64,000 nucleotides of DNA from Woeseiaceae bacterium (GTDB lineage Bacteria; Pseudomonadota; Gammaproteobacteria; Steroidobacterales; Woeseiaceae): positions 1-64,000 of the forward strand of contig JAJFKV010000064.1 of the NCBI GenBank assembly GCA_021773055.1. Direction: 5' to 3'. Each line of letters starts with the position of its first letter. The first letter of the stretch is position 1. The notes under the pieces were generated by a model. The model did not search any database. It was given only the letters and a program-made list of their open reading frames with translations, and was not told where the DNA came from. Position numbers and translations under genes: made by a program. Positions 1 through 10,177 of this stretch are shown here, one piece after another.

Positions 1-1
1 T

Positions 2-184
2 ACGACGGACGTAACAGGCGCCTGTGAGTTGCCGGAAGGCACCGAGATGGTAATGCCGGGCGATAACGTGCAGATGGTTGTAGAGCTGATTGCACCGATT
101 GCTATGGAAGACGGTCTCAGGTTCGCTATTCGCGAAGGTGGTCGCACTGTCGGCGCCGGCGTTGTAGCGAAAGTAATAGAGTAA
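2..184 (+). CDS. tuf: Elongation factor Tu, C-terminal part (5' truncated by window edge)
   Basis: Frame 2 reads [60 protein letters not shown], the EF-Tu C-terminus; lies upstream of rpsJ as expected. Confidence 0.97.
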   Translation, partial: TTDVTGACELPEGTEMVMPGDNVQMVVELIAPIAMEDGLRFAIREGGRTVGAGVVAKVIE

Positions 185-190
185 TAAGCA

Positions 191-232
191 GGGGCCAGAG
201 CCCTTTTTTAAAAAAGGGGTCTGACCTCTTTT
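191..232 (+). repeat. Imperfect palindrome of the GGGGTCTGACC family in the tuf-rpsJ spacer
   Basis: ggggccagagcccttttttaaaaaaggggtctgacctctttt; related palindromes at 1138-1165 and 14114-14128. Confidence 0.6.
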
Positions 233-243
233 AGGGAAAACAT

Positions 244-558
244 ATGACAGCTAATCAAAATATACGTATTCGCCTGAAGGCATTTGATCACCGTTTGATC
301 GACAAGTCGGCGCGTGAAATTGTTGATACCGCCAAGCGAACAGGCGCTACGGTCAAGGGTCCTATTCCATTGCCGATGAGGAAGGAACGTTTCACGATCC
401 TGATTTCTCCGCACGTGAATAAAGATGCTCGTGACCAGTACGAGATTCGAACGCACAAGCGTTTGATGGACATCGTGGACCCTACTGACAAGACTGTCGA
501 TGCGCTCATGAAGCTGGAGTTACCGGCTGGTGTAGACGTTCAGATCAAGTTGAATTAG
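244..558 (+). CDS. rpsJ: 30S ribosomal protein S10
   Basis: [14 protein letters not shown]...[35 protein letters not shown]. Confidence 0.98.
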   Translation: MTANQNIRIRLKAFDHRLIDKSAREIVDTAKRTGATVKGPIPLPMRKERFTILISPHVNKDARDQYEIRTHKRLMDIVDPTDKTVDALMKLELPAGVDVQIKLN

Positions 559-593
559 GCGCTCTAATAACGATCGGCCCGTCGCCGACATAC

Positions 594-640
594 GTGTGAC
601 CAGGAATGGCTCGCTACGCTGCTTTTATTTCCTGTCACAC
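594..640 (+). repeat. Short copy (A) of the conserved-apex hairpin family
   Basis: gtgtgac(c)aGGAATGGCTCGCTACGCTGCTTTTATTTCCtgtcacac: arms 594-600/634-640 complementary; apical segment shared with copies B, C and D. Confidence 0.75.
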
Positions 641-745
641 CTATCTCGCCGATGTGCCTGACAATTAGTCAGGACGCTTAGCCAGCACCTCAGGTTTGGC
701 ACGACGTTCGTGAAGATCCTAAATCACTTTCCGAAGCTGAACGGG

Positions 746-816
746 CGGTCTGGAGAGTGTTTACAGGAAGTAAAGCGGACCGGAGGGAGCCATTCCAGTA
801 AACACTCTCCAGACCG
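746..816 (-). repeat. Full 71-nt copy (B) of the conserved-apex hairpin family, reverse orientation
   Basis: Perfect 19-bp inverted repeat cggtctggagagtgtttac (746-764) / gtaaacactctccagaccg (798-816); reverse-complement apex TGGAATGGCTCCCTCCGGTCCGCTTTACTTCCT. Confidence 0.85.
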
Positions 817-898
817 ACCTAAATCTGTCCGGCTAAGTCATTGATTTTAATGGTATCGACTTGAAGTAGAAAAACCTGCAAAAAAGTCCGAATACCGC

Positions 899-926
899 TT
901 GTAATAAGGGTTAGGAGTCGTATAAT
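899..926 (+). promoter_or_regulatory. Putative sigma70 promoter internal to the S10 operon
   Basis: -35-like TTGTAA (899-904), 16-nt spacer, consensus -10 TATAAT (921-926). Confidence 0.6.
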
Positions 927-930
927 TGCG

Positions 931-1268
931 GGCTCGCTTGATTTGGCCGGACCGGGAGTCGGCCAAAAGCTAAGAAAGCGAAATATCAGTCGCCAGGAAA
1001 TTGAGGGTGACACGGCAAATCCCGGAACTGCCGAGCCAGCTGTATGGCTGGATCGGAGCTTGGGTCAGCCCCAGAGCAATGAGGACACGATCCTCAGCGA
1101 TGGCTGGCCCTTTCGCATGTCTGGAAAGAATGAAAATGGTCAGAGCCCTTATTAGGACTCTGACCTTGCTTAAGAAGAATCAGCAGTCGCCAATCGAAGT
1201 GATTGTGTTGAAAATTTTGAAATTAAAGATTGTCACTGACCAAACGAAGTCGGTGCGAGGTTTTGAAA
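931..1268 (+). promoter_or_regulatory. Candidate structured 5' leader of rplC
   Basis: Series of hairpins: TTTGGCCG/CGGCCAAA (942-949/960-967), CCGAgCCAGC/GCTGGaTCGG (1031-1056), GCTTGGG/CCCAgAGC (1058-1077), GAGGA/TCCTC (1081-1095), GGTCAGAG/CTCTGACC (1138-1165); no convincing ORF. Confidence 0.45.
1138..1165 (+). repeat. GGTCAGAG...CTCTGACC palindrome
   Basis: ggtcagagcccttattaggactctgacc; related to 191-232 and 14114-14128. Confidence 0.65.
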
Positions 1269-1913
1269 ATGACAATGGGTATTGTTGGCCGCAAATGCGG
1301 CATGACACGTGTCTTTACGGATGATGGAGTTTCGATTCCAGTCACCGTAATCGAGGCACAGCCAAACCGAATCACTCAGGTGAAAACCGTTGAGACTGAT
1401 GGCTATCGCGCGCTGCAAGTTGCGTCCGGCAGCCGTCGTGCTTCTCGTGTACGGAAACCTGCAGCCGGCCACTTCGCAGCAGCGAAGGTAGAAGCCGGCG
1501 ACCTTATGATGGAGTTTCGACTCGAAGACACCGACGACGGTGATTTCGAGAAAGGGAATGAACTCAAGGTTGACCTCTTTGAGGAAGGCCAGAAGGTCGA
1601 TGTTATCGGGACGTCAATTGGTAAAGGCTTTGCCGGCGCCATCAAGCGCTGGAACTTCAGCATGCAGGACGCGACGCACGGCAACTCGCTGGCGCATCGT
1701 GCTCCCGGTTCTATTGGTCAGAACCAAACGCCTGGTCGCGTTTTCAAAGGTAAGAAAATGGCCGGCCATATGGGTAACGTTCAACGTACCGTACAAAATC
1801 TCGAAGTTGTACGTGTTGATGCCGAGCGCAACCTTCTCCTGATCAAGGGTGCTGTCCCGGGTCACCGTGGCGGCAGCGTAGTTGTTCGTCCCGCCATTAA
1901 GACCAAGAAGTAA
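1269..1913 (+). CDS. rplC: 50S ribosomal protein L3
   Basis: [20 protein letters not shown]...; start set at 1269, downstream of the longer track ORF start. Confidence 0.97.
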   Translation: MTMGIVGRKCGMTRVFTDDGVSIPVTVIEAQPNRITQVKTVETDGYRALQVASGSRRASRVRKPAAGHFAAAKVEAGDLMMEFRLEDTDDGDFEKGNELKVDLFEEGQKVDVIGTSIGKGFAGAIKRWNFSMQDATHGNSLAHRAPGSIGQNQTPGRVFKGKKMAGHMGNVQRTVQNLEVVRVDAERNLLLIKGAVPGHRGGSVVVRPAIKTKK

Positions 1914-1923
1914 GGGCGATCCG

Positions 1924-2526
1924 ATGAAATTGAAACTTCAGGACAAGGGTTCGGTTGACGTTGCAGAAGCAGCGTTTGGTGTGGACTTTAACGAGGCGCT
2001 GATTCACCAGGTGGTGACGGCCTATCTCGCAGGTAGTCGTGCCGGAACGAAAGCACAAAAGAACCGCGCAGCCGTTCGCGGTGGTGGCGCGAAGCCCTGG
2101 AATCAGAAGGGAACTGGCCGTGCACGTGCCGGTACTATTCGCAGCCCGATCTGGGTCGGTGGCGGTCGTACATTTGCTGCGCAGCCGCGAAACCACGATC
2201 AAAAAGTAAACAAGAAGATGTACCGCGCGGCGATTCGCTCGGTATTTTCAGAATTGATTCGTCAGGACCGACTGGTCATCGTCTCCGAGCTTACTCTCGA
2301 AGCACCGAAAACCAGGTTACTGGCTGCAAAGCTTAAGGAATACGATCTGAACAACGTGTTGATCCTCAACGAGGCGTTCGACGAAAAGGTATTCATGGCT
2401 GCTCGCAACCTGCCAAATGTTGGTATCTGCGATGTTGCGTCCATGGATCCGGTTGTTCTGATTCGCTTTGACAAGGTTCTGGTTACCGTGCCAGCACTGA
2501 AACTGATTGAGGAGCGTCTGTCATGA
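1924..2526 (+). CDS. rplD: 50S ribosomal protein L4
   Basis: [37 protein letters not shown]. Confidence 0.97.
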   Translation: MKLKLQDKGSVDVAEAAFGVDFNEALIHQVVTAYLAGSRAGTKAQKNRAAVRGGGAKPWNQKGTGRARAGTIRSPIWVGGGRTFAAQPRNHDQKVNKKMYRAAIRSVFSELIRQDRLVIVSELTLEAPKTRLLAAKLKEYDLNNVLILNEAFDEKVFMAARNLPNVGICDVASMDPVVLIRFDKVLVTVPALKLIEERLS

Positions 2527-2831
2527 GCCGCGTACTGCATCAGGAAAGATTGTTGACGGTTATTCAAGGTCCGCACATGTCTGAGAAGGCACATATTGCG
2601 GCCGAGAATAATCAGGTTGTCCTGAAGGTTCGTACCGACGCGACCAAGAAAGAGATAGCGCAGGCAGTTGAGCTGCTCTTCGAGGTCAAGGCGGATTCTG
2701 TACAGGTTGTAAACGTAAAGGGCAAAGCCAAGCGTTTCCAGCAGACAAAAGGTCGCCGTCCGAGCTGGAAAAAAGCATACGTGAAGCTCCCCGATGGAAC
2801 ATCCATCGAAGAGCTCTTCGGCACTGAATAG
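2523..2831 (+). CDS. rplW: 50S ribosomal protein L23
   Basis: [21 protein letters not shown]...[13 protein letters not shown]; operon position. Confidence 0.97.
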   Translation: MSRVLHQERLLTVIQGPHMSEKAHIAAENNQVVLKVRTDATKKEIAQAVELLFEVKADSVQVVNVKGKAKRFQQTKGRRPSWKKAYVKLPDGTSIEELFGTE

Positions 2832-2842
2832 GGGTATCCGTC

Positions 2843-3676
<834 letters not shown>

Positions 3677-3688
3677 AGGATTTCGATA

Positions 3689-3961
3689 ATGCCGCGTAGT
3701 GTAAGAAAAGGCCCATTCGTCGATAACCACCTGGCGAAGAAGGTTGGTGTAGCAGCGAAAGCGAACGACCGCCGCCCGATCAAGACATGGTCTCGTCGAT
3801 CAATGGTATTGCCGAACATGGTTGGTTTGACAATAGCTGTACATAACGGTCGTCAGCACATACCTGTGTTGATATCTGAAAACATGGTTGGTCACAAACT
3901 CGGTGAGTTTGCGATGACTCGTACATTTCGCGGTCACTCCGGTGATCGGAAAACCAAGTAG
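3689..3961 (+). CDS. rpsS: 30S ribosomal protein S19
   Basis: [15 protein letters not shown]...[20 protein letters not shown]. Confidence 0.98.
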   Translation: MPRSVRKGPFVDNHLAKKVGVAAKANDRRPIKTWSRRSMVLPNMVGLTIAVHNGRQHIPVLISENMVGHKLGEFAMTRTFRGHSGDRKTK

Positions 3962-3970
3962 AGGAGCTGG

Positions 3971-4309
3971 GTGATGCAAGTTGCAGCAACACTTAGATAC
4001 GCACGTATTTCACCGCAGAAATGCCGCCTGGTGGCTGATGTCATTCGTGGCAAATCTGTTGATGATGCGCTGCGTGTTCTGACCTTCTCGCCAAAGAAGA
4101 GCGCTCGTATTGTGAAGAAAATTCTGGAGTCGGCAGTTGCCAACGCAGAACACAATCACGGTGCGGATATCGATGAATTGAAAGTTGCGACCATTGAAGT
4201 AAACGAGGCACCGACGTTTAGACGTTTCCGTGCTCGTGCCAAGGGTCGTGGCGCACGGATTATAAAGCGGAATAGTCACATCACTATCCGCGTTGCGGAC
4301 GAGAAGTAA
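3971..4309 (+). CDS. rplV: 50S ribosomal protein L22
   Basis: [20 protein letters not shown]...; GTG 3971 or ATG 3974 start. Confidence 0.97.
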   Translation: MMQVAATLRYARISPQKCRLVADVIRGKSVDDALRVLTFSPKKSARIVKKILESAVANAEHNHGADIDELKVATIEVNEAPTFRRFRARAKGRGARIIKRNSHITIRVADEK

Positions 4310-4310
4310 T

Positions 4311-5003
4311 ATGGGCCAGAAAGTACATCCAACAGGAATACGCCTCGGCATCGTCAAGGACTGGGCATCGAAGTGGTATGCCGACTCCAAGACTTTCCCG
4401 GAGTACATTCGCGCGGATCATCAGGTGCGTGTCTACATCAAGAAAAAGTTGAAAGACGCATCGGTGAGCCGTATCGGGATTGAGCGTCCGTCAAACAAGA
4501 TCAACATTACGATCCATACGGCACGTCCGGGTATCGTAATTGGCAAGAAGGGCGAAGACATTGAAAAGCTTCGCGCCGAAGTGGCAAAGCTGATCGGTAT
4601 GAACATTGGTGAAGTTCGTATCAATATTAACGAAGTCAGAAAGCCTGAGCTTGATGCACAGCTGGTTGCTGAAGGCATCGCGCAGCAGCTCGAACGTCGC
4701 GTAATGTTTCGTCGCGCGATGAAGCGGGCGGTAACCAACACGATGCGTGTTGGCGCTGAAGGCGTCAAAGTTAAGGTTGGTGGTCGTTTGAACGGCGCAG
4801 AAATTGCCCGTTCGGAGTGGTACCGCGAAGGTCGGGTTCCGCTGCATACGTTGCGTGCGGATATCGATTACGGTACAGCCGAAGCTAATACTACTTACGG
4901 CCTGATCGGCGTGAAGGTATGGATATTCAAGGGTGAAGTTTTTGATAAGCCCGAAGTAATTCCGGCAGGGCCGGTAGACGCTAAAGCAGGCGCGCGTTCT
5001 TAA
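4311..5003 (+). CDS. rpsC: 30S ribosomal protein S3
   Basis: [25 protein letters not shown]...[31 protein letters not shown]. Confidence 0.98.
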   Translation: MGQKVHPTGIRLGIVKDWASKWYADSKTFPEYIRADHQVRVYIKKKLKDASVSRIGIERPSNKINITIHTARPGIVIGKKGEDIEKLRAEVAKLIGMNIGEVRININEVRKPELDAQLVAEGIAQQLERRVMFRRAMKRAVTNTMRVGAEGVKVKVGGRLNGAEIARSEWYREGRVPLHTLRADIDYGTAEANTTYGLIGVKVWIFKGEVFDKPEVIPAGPVDAKAGARS

Positions 5004-5014
5004 GAACGCTCCTA
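4991..5014 (-). repeat. REP-like element overlapping the rpsC stop codon
   Basis: Reverse complement GTAGGAGCGTTCTTAAGAACGCGCG; contains palindrome gcgttcttaagaacgc. Confidence 0.6.
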
Positions 5015-5036
5015 CAGAAGAACTGGATATACAAAA

Positions 5037-5450
5037 ATGTTACAGCCAAAACGAACAAAATTTCGCAAGCAGTTCAAGGGGCGCAATCGCGGCCTCGCAC
5101 TGCGCGGAAGTAATGTTTCGTTCGGCGAGTTCGGACTCAAAGCGACCGGTCGCGGTCGCCTGACAGCTCGTCAGATTGAGGCAGCTCGTCGTGCAATGAC
5201 GCGTTACATCAAGCGTGGTGGAAAGATCTGGATCCGGGTTTTCCCGGACAAGCCGATTTCCAAGAAACCGCTTGAAGTACGACAGGGTAAGGGTAAAGGC
5301 AACGTTGAATACTGGGTATGCCAGGTTCAACCGGGTCGTGTCCTCTATGAAATGGAAGGTGTTACCGAAGAGATTGCTCGTGAAGCATTTCGTTTGGCTG
5401 CTGCGAAGCTGCCTTTTGGTACCACGTTTGTTAGACGGCAGGTGATGTGA
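5037..5450 (+). CDS. rplP: 50S ribosomal protein L16
   Basis: [36 protein letters not shown]. Confidence 0.98.
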   Translation: MLQPKRTKFRKQFKGRNRGLALRGSNVSFGEFGLKATGRGRLTARQIEAARRAMTRYIKRGGKIWIRVFPDKPISKKPLEVRQGKGKGNVEYWVCQVQPGRVLYEMEGVTEEIAREAFRLAAAKLPFGTTFVRRQVM

Positions 5451-5656
5451 TGAAGGCAGCTGATCTCCGCGGTAAGTCGGTAGAAGAGCTCAACGAAGAA
5501 CTCGTTGCGCTGCGTCGCGAGCAATTCAACCTGCGTATGCACCAGGCAACGGGTGAGCTGGCTCAAGTACACCAGCATGGCCGTGTAAGAAAAGATATCG
5601 CGCGCGTCAAGACTGTTATTAGTGAGCTGTCGCGTGCAGCGGGTGAAGACAAATGA
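5450..5656 (+). CDS. rpmC: 50S ribosomal protein L29
   Basis: [37 protein letters not shown]. Confidence 0.97.
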   Translation: MKAADLRGKSVEELNEELVALRREQFNLRMHQATGELAQVHQHGRVRKDIARVKTVISELSRAAGEDK

Positions 5657-5919
5657 GTGAAGAAAAGAAAGCACAGCGCACGATCACTGGTCGTGTAGTA
5701 AGCGACAAGATGGACAAGAGCGTTTCTGTTGCTATCGAGCGCCTGATCAAGCACCCGGTTTACGGCAAGTACATCCGCCGCACAACCAAGGTGATGGCAC
5801 ACGATGCGACAAATGAGTGCAAAGCGGGCGACCGCGTTGCAATTTCGGAATGTCGTCCGATTTCGAAAAATAAATCCTGGTCGGTCGTCAGCGTTGTTGA
5901 ACGCGCGGCGGACAAGTAA
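5653..5919 (+). CDS. rpsQ: 30S ribosomal protein S17
   Basis: [38 protein letters not shown]. Confidence 0.97.
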   Translation: MSEEKKAQRTITGRVVSDKMDKSVSVAIERLIKHPVYGKYIRRTTKVMAHDATNECKAGDRVAISECRPISKNKSWSVVSVVERAADK

Positions 5920-5937
5920 TTTAAATAGGATGCAGTC

Positions 5938-6306
5938 ATGATTCAGATGCAGACAGTTCTGGATGCGGCGGACAACTCGGGTGCCCGCCGTGTGCAGTGC
6001 ATCAAAGTACTCGGTGGCTCCAAGCGCCGGTATGCCGGTGTAGGCGATGTCATTAAGGTCAGCGTCAAAGACGCTATCCCGCGCGGCAAGGTCAAGAAGG
6101 GCGAGGTCTACAACGCCGTTGTGGTTCGCACCCGTAAGGGCGTACGCCGCAAAGATGGTTCGTTGATTCGCTTCGACGGCAATGCGGCAGTCTTGCTGAA
6201 TGCACGTCTCGAGCCCATTGGTACACGTATTTTTGGACCGGTTACACGTGAACTACGTACCAACCAGTTCATGAAGATTATTTCGCTCGCACCTGAAGTG
6301 CTGTAG
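5938..6306 (+). CDS. rplN: 50S ribosomal protein L14
   Basis: [40 protein letters not shown]. Confidence 0.98.
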   Translation: MIQMQTVLDAADNSGARRVQCIKVLGGSKRRYAGVGDVIKVSVKDAIPRGKVKKGEVYNAVVVRTRKGVRRKDGSLIRFDGNAAVLLNARLEPIGTRIFGPVTRELRTNQFMKIISLAPEVL

Positions 6307-6317
6307 CTAGAAAAACA

Positions 6318-6340
6318 GTAGGAGCGCGCCCTGCGCGCGA
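6318..6340 (+). repeat. REP-like element, rplN-rplX spacer
   Basis: GTAGGAGCGCGCCCTGCGCGCGA. Confidence 0.8.
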
Positions 6341-6349
6341 ATAGAGAAT

Positions 6350-6661
6350 ATGAACAAGATAAGAAAAGGCGACGAAGTCATAGTAACGGCCGGCAAGGAC
6401 AAGGGCCGCCGTGGCACTGTGCTTGAAGTGTTTACTGATGATCGCGTGCTGATCGAGGGAGTTAACCTCGCCAAGAAGCACGTGAAGCCGAACCCGAACG
6501 TTGGTGAAGCTGGTGGCATTAAAGACCACGCGATGCCGATGGACATTTCGAACGTACTCGTTTTCAACGCGAAAGCGAAAAAGGGTGAGCGAGTTGGTTT
6601 CCGAGTCGAAGATGGCAAGAAAGTCCGCGTCTTCAAAAGCGGCGACGTAGTAGACATATAA
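6350..6661 (+). CDS. rplX: 50S ribosomal protein L24
   Basis: [28 protein letters not shown]...[13 protein letters not shown]. Confidence 0.97.
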   Translation: MNKIRKGDEVIVTAGKDKGRRGTVLEVFTDDRVLIEGVNLAKKHVKPNPNVGEAGGIKDHAMPMDISNVLVFNAKAKKGERVGFRVEDGKKVRVFKSGDVVDI

Positions 6662-6663
6662 CC

Positions 6664-6686
6664 GTAGGAGCGTGCACTGCGCGCGA
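6664..6686 (+). repeat. REP-like element, rplX-rplE spacer
   Basis: GTAGGAGCGTGCACTGCGCGCGA. Confidence 0.78.
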
Positions 6687-6703
6687 TTACTGAGATAAAT
6701 AGA

Positions 6704-7243
6704 ATGGCCAGATTACACGAAAAATTTCAGAACGAACTCGCTGGAGAGATCCAGAAGAAGCTCGGTCTCGAGAATCCGATGGAAGTACCGAAGATTACCA
6801 AGATCACCATCAACATGGGTGTGGGTGAAGCGGTTGCTGACAAGAAGATCATGGAGAAAGCGCGCGCCGATATGGAGAAGATCGCGGGCCAGAAGCCAGT
6901 TACGACGATTGCTCGTAAGTCTGTCGCTGGTTTCAAGATCCGTGATGGCATGCCGATCGGTTGCAAGGTCACATTGCGTCGCGAGCGCATGTATGAGTTT
7001 CTCGATCGTCTCGTCAATATCGCAATCCCGCGTATTCGTGATTTTCGTGGTTTGAACCCGAAGTCGTTTGATCGACAGGGAAATTACAGCATGGGTGTCC
7101 AGGAACAGATTATTTTCCCGGAGATCAACTACGACGAAATTGATGTACTGCGTGGAATGGACATCATCATTACCACGACGGCGCGCAACCCCGAGGAAGG
7201 CAAGGCGCTTCTCGAAGCGTTCAACTTCCCCTTCAAGAAATAA
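6704..7243 (+). CDS. rplE: 50S ribosomal protein L5
   Basis: [43 protein letters not shown]. Confidence 0.98.
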   Translation: MARLHEKFQNELAGEIQKKLGLENPMEVPKITKITINMGVGEAVADKKIMEKARADMEKIAGQKPVTTIARKSVAGFKIRDGMPIGCKVTLRRERMYEFLDRLVNIAIPRIRDFRGLNPKSFDRQGNYSMGVQEQIIFPEINYDEIDVLRGMDIIITTTARNPEEGKALLEAFNFPFKK

Positions 7244-7245
7244 CA

Positions 7246-7268
7246 GTAGGAGCGCGCCTTGCGCGCGA
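7246..7268 (+). repeat. REP-like element, rplE-rpsN spacer
   Basis: GTAGGAGCGCGCCTTGCGCGCGA. Confidence 0.8.
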
Positions 7269-7281
7269 AACAGGAAACAAC

Positions 7282-7587
7282 ATGGCAAAGAAGTCGATGA
7301 TCATGCGTGAAGCAAAGCGAACCAAGCTCGTTGCTCGGCACGCTGAAAAGCGCAAGGCACTCAAGGCGATCGTTCGCAGCATCCACAGCTCCGATGATGA
7401 GCGTGCTGTTGCCCAGGCGAAGCTGAATAGTTTGCCACGTGATGGCAGCCCGACTCGGCAGCGAAATCGTTGTGCGATCACGGGACGTCCGCACGGCGTT
7501 TATCGAAAATTTGGCCTTGGCCGAAACAAGCTGCGTGAAGCCGCCATGAATGGCGAAATCCCCGGCCTGACAAAAGCCAGCTGGTAG
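7282..7587 (+). CDS. rpsN: 30S ribosomal protein S14 (zinc-independent long form)
   Basis: [28 protein letters not shown]...[39 protein letters not shown]. Confidence 0.98.
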   Translation: MAKKSMIMREAKRTKLVARHAEKRKALKAIVRSIHSSDDERAVAQAKLNSLPRDGSPTRQRNRCAITGRPHGVYRKFGLGRNKLREAAMNGEIPGLTKASW

Positions 7588-7600
7588 GCGGAGACAGAAC

Positions 7601-7996
7601 ATGAGTATGACCGACCCAATTGCAGACATGCTGACCCGAATTCGTAACGGACAGGGCGCACGCAAAGTAAGTGTGTCAATGCCCGCTTCGAAAGCGAAAG
7701 AAGCGGTCGCCAAAGTATTGCAGGACGAGGGCTACATCACAGGTTTCGCGACCGAGGGTGTTGGCGCCGAGAAAGAGCTCACAGTTGAGCTCAAGTATTT
7801 CGAAGGCACGCCCGTAATTGAGAATATCCAGCGCTCCAGCAAGCCGGGTTTGCGGATTTACCGCAGCAAGGACGAGTTGCCGAAAGTACTGGGTGGCCTC
7901 GGCGTGGCAATCGTTTCAACGTCGGCTGGCGTTATGAGCGATCGTCAGGCTCGAGCAAAAGGTATTGGTGGTGAGGTTATCTGCGTCGTTTCCTAG
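7601..7996 (+). CDS. rpsH: 30S ribosomal protein S8
   Basis: [20 protein letters not shown]...[22 protein letters not shown]. Confidence 0.98.
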   Translation: MSMTDPIADMLTRIRNGQGARKVSVSMPASKAKEAVAKVLQDEGYITGFATEGVGAEKELTVELKYFEGTPVIENIQRSSKPGLRIYRSKDELPKVLGGLGVAIVSTSAGVMSDRQARAKGIGGEVICVVS

Positions 7997-8028
7997 ACGC
8001 TTAGACCCCATTAAGAAGAGACAGGACT

Positions 8029-8562
8029 ATGTCAAGAATTGCAAAAACACCGGTTGAATTGCCAAAAGGCGTCGAATTCAAGCAAGACGGCAACGTTGTC
8101 ACACTGAAAGGTGGCAAGGGCGAATTGTCGATGGAACTGAATTCCGAAGTTGCGCTGACCCAGGAAGAAGACGGGCTGAAATTGTCGCCACGCTCTGGCT
8201 CGCGTTTTGCGATGGCCGTAACGGGCACGATGCGTTCGCTGCTCGCCAACATGGCGCAAGGCGTATCGGAAGGATTCGAACGCAAGCTCGAACTGGTTGG
8301 CGTTGGTTATCGCGCACAGGTACAAGGCACGAATCTGAATCTGACACTTGGCTTCTCGCACCCGGTTGTGTATGCAGCACCGGAAGGCATCAGCATTGAG
8401 GCGCCAAGCCAGACCGAAGTCATCATCAAAGGCACTGACAAGCAGAAAGTTGGTCAGGTTGCTGCTGAAATTCGCCGCTTCCGACCGCCAGAGCCCTACA
8501 AGGGCAAGGGTGTTCGATACGCCGGCGAGCGTGTCATTCTGAAAGAAGCGAAGAAGAAATAA
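8029..8562 (+). CDS. rplF: 50S ribosomal protein L6
   Basis: [17 protein letters not shown]...[15 protein letters not shown]. Confidence 0.98.
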   Translation: MSRIAKTPVELPKGVEFKQDGNVVTLKGGKGELSMELNSEVALTQEEDGLKLSPRSGSRFAMAVTGTMRSLLANMAQGVSEGFERKLELVGVGYRAQVQGTNLNLTLGFSHPVVYAAPEGISIEAPSQTEVIIKGTDKQKVGQVAAEIRRFRPPEPYKGKGVRYAGERVILKEAKKK

Positions 8563-8576
8563 TTAGGTAAGTCAAA

Positions 8577-8936
8577 ATGAAGTTGAACAAAAAAGACAAT
8601 CGTCTACGTCGTGCCCGCAGGGGTCGCTCGAAGATTCGTGAGCTAGAGGCCACTCGCCTTAGCGTTCATCGTACGCCTCAGCATATTTATGCGCAGGTCA
8701 TCGGTGCTGTTGGCAACAAGGTTCTGGCATCTGCCTCAACGCTTGAAGCTGAGGTTCGCAAAGGAATCAAGAATGGCGGCAACGTAGAAGCGGCAGCTAT
8801 CGTAGGTGCGCGTATCGCCGAGAAAGCAAAAGCGGCAGGTATCGACACCGTTGCATTCGATCGCTCCGGTTTCCGTTACCACGGACGTGTAAAGGCATTG
8901 GCTGATGCGGCTCGCGAAGCCGGACTGAAGTTTTAG
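8577..8936 (+). CDS. rplR: 50S ribosomal protein L18
   Basis: [16 protein letters not shown]...[26 protein letters not shown]. Confidence 0.98.
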   Translation: MKLNKKDNRLRRARRGRSKIRELEATRLSVHRTPQHIYAQVIGAVGNKVLASASTLEAEVRKGIKNGGNVEAAAIVGARIAEKAKAAGIDTVAFDRSGFRYHGRVKALADAAREAGLKF

Positions 8937-8949
8937 AGAGAAACACAAC

Positions 8950-9456
8950 ATGGCTAGAAACGATCACAATCAACCGAACGATGACCTTATTGAAAAGCTG
9001 GTCACCGTCAATCGCGTCGCCAAAGTAGTTAAGGGTGGCCGTCAATTTGGATTCACAGCGCTCACCGTTGTTGGTGATGGTGCGGGCCAGGTTGGATTTG
9101 GGTATGGCAAGGCGCGTGAAGTGCCGATCGCTATTCAAAAAGCGATGCAGTCTGCCCGCAAGAATATGATCAACATAAACCTGAATAACGACACGCTCGT
9201 GTATGCCAAAAAGGGCCGCCACGGTGCAACACTGGTTTACATGCAACCGGCATCCGAAGGTACCGGTGTAATTGCTGGTGGAGCGATGCGCGCGGTATTC
9301 GAGGCAGCTGGTGTGCGTAACGTACTCGCCAAGAGTTACGGTTCGCGTAACCCGATCAATGTCGTTCGCGCGACGATCAAGGGCTTGTCGGAGATTCATT
9401 CTCCACAGTCGATCGCAGCGAAGCGCGGCAAAAAAGTTAAGGAAATCCTCGCCTAA
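8950..9456 (+). CDS. rpsE: 30S ribosomal protein S5
   Basis: [47 protein letters not shown]. Confidence 0.98.
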   Translation: MARNDHNQPNDDLIEKLVTVNRVAKVVKGGRQFGFTALTVVGDGAGQVGFGYGKAREVPIAIQKAMQSARKNMININLNNDTLVYAKKGRHGATLVYMQPASEGTGVIAGGAMRAVFEAAGVRNVLAKSYGSRNPINVVRATIKGLSEIHSPQSIAAKRGKKVKEILA

Positions 9457-9500
9457 GTTAGTGCGCGGATGATTGAACAAAGAATTTAAGAGACAAGATC

Positions 9501-9689
9501 ATGGCGAAGTCCAAAGAGTTAAAGGTCACGCTGCTGAAGAGCAAATACGGGCGGCTCAAGAGCCACAGAGCCTGTGTTGCGGGATTGGGTTTACGGAAGA
9601 TCCGTCACACAGTGACGGTAATCGATACACCTGAGAATCGCGGCATGATTAACAAAATTTCGTACATGGTATCGGTTGAGGAAGTTTGA
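9501..9689 (+). CDS. rpmD: 50S ribosomal protein L30
   Basis: [46 protein letters not shown]. Confidence 0.97.
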   Translation: MAKSKELKVTLLKSKYGRLKSHRACVAGLGLRKIRHTVTVIDTPENRGMINKISYMVSVEEV

Positions 9690-9690
9690 C

Positions 9691-10125
9691 ATGCGTCTGA
9701 ACGATCTATCACCTGGTAAGGGTGCGAAAAAAGTAGGCAAGCGTCTGGGTCGTGGGCATTCCGCGGGACAGGGCAAGACCAGTGGTCGGGGCCAGAAAGG
9801 GCAGAAAGCCCGTTCCGGTGGTTTCCACAAGGTTGGTTTTGAGGGTGGCCAGATGCCACTGCAACGTCGCCTTCCGAAGGTTGGCTTCCGTTCACGTATG
9901 GCACGCCTGACAGCAGAGCTGCGCTTGCATGAGCTGGATATTCCGACGGCTGACGTCATCGACATGGATGTACTGAAAGCGCTGAATCTCGTGCCGGCAT
10001 TTGTGACCAAAGTTAAGGTCATCAAATCCGGTGAAGTTAAGAAAGCGGTCAAGCTGAAAGGTCTCAAGGTCACCAAAGGTGCCCGCGTAGAGATCGAGAA
10101 AGCTGGCGGCTCAATAGAAGAATAG
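9691..10125 (+). CDS. rplO: 50S ribosomal protein L15
   Basis: [44 protein letters not shown]. Confidence 0.98.
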   Translation: MRLNDLSPGKGAKKVGKRLGRGHSAGQGKTSGRGQKGQKARSGGFHKVGFEGGQMPLQRRLPKVGFRSRMARLTAELRLHELDIPTADVIDMDVLKALNLVPAFVTKVKVIKSGEVKKAVKLKGLKVTKGARVEIEKAGGSIEE

Positions 10126-10134
10126 GAAAGCATC

Positions 10135-10157
10135 GTAGGAGCGCGTCTGACGCGCGA
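10135..10157 (+). repeat. REP-like element, rplO-secY spacer
   Basis: GTAGGAGCGCGTCTGACGCGCGA; variable stem, conserved GTAGGAG head. Confidence 0.78.
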
Positions 10158-10177
10158 CAAACGAAGACAGGAAGAAC

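Noticed and set aside
594-640. Interpretation of the hairpin family as integron attC sites
   Set aside because: attC sites conserve the outer R boxes and vary the loop; here the apex is conserved and the outer stem varies, and there is no integrase or cassette array.
746-816. Interpretation of copy B as a simple rho-independent terminator
   Set aside because: No U-tract follows the stem, the loop is long (33 nt) and conserved between copies. Rho-independent termination is not supported, although other transcriptional effects remain possible.
943-1324. ORFs 943-1155 (70 aa) and 1001-1324 (107 aa) in the rpsJ-rplC spacer
   Set aside because: The codons run through the hairpins and into rplC out of frame, and the peptides look compositionally arbitrary; a structured leader is the simpler explanation.
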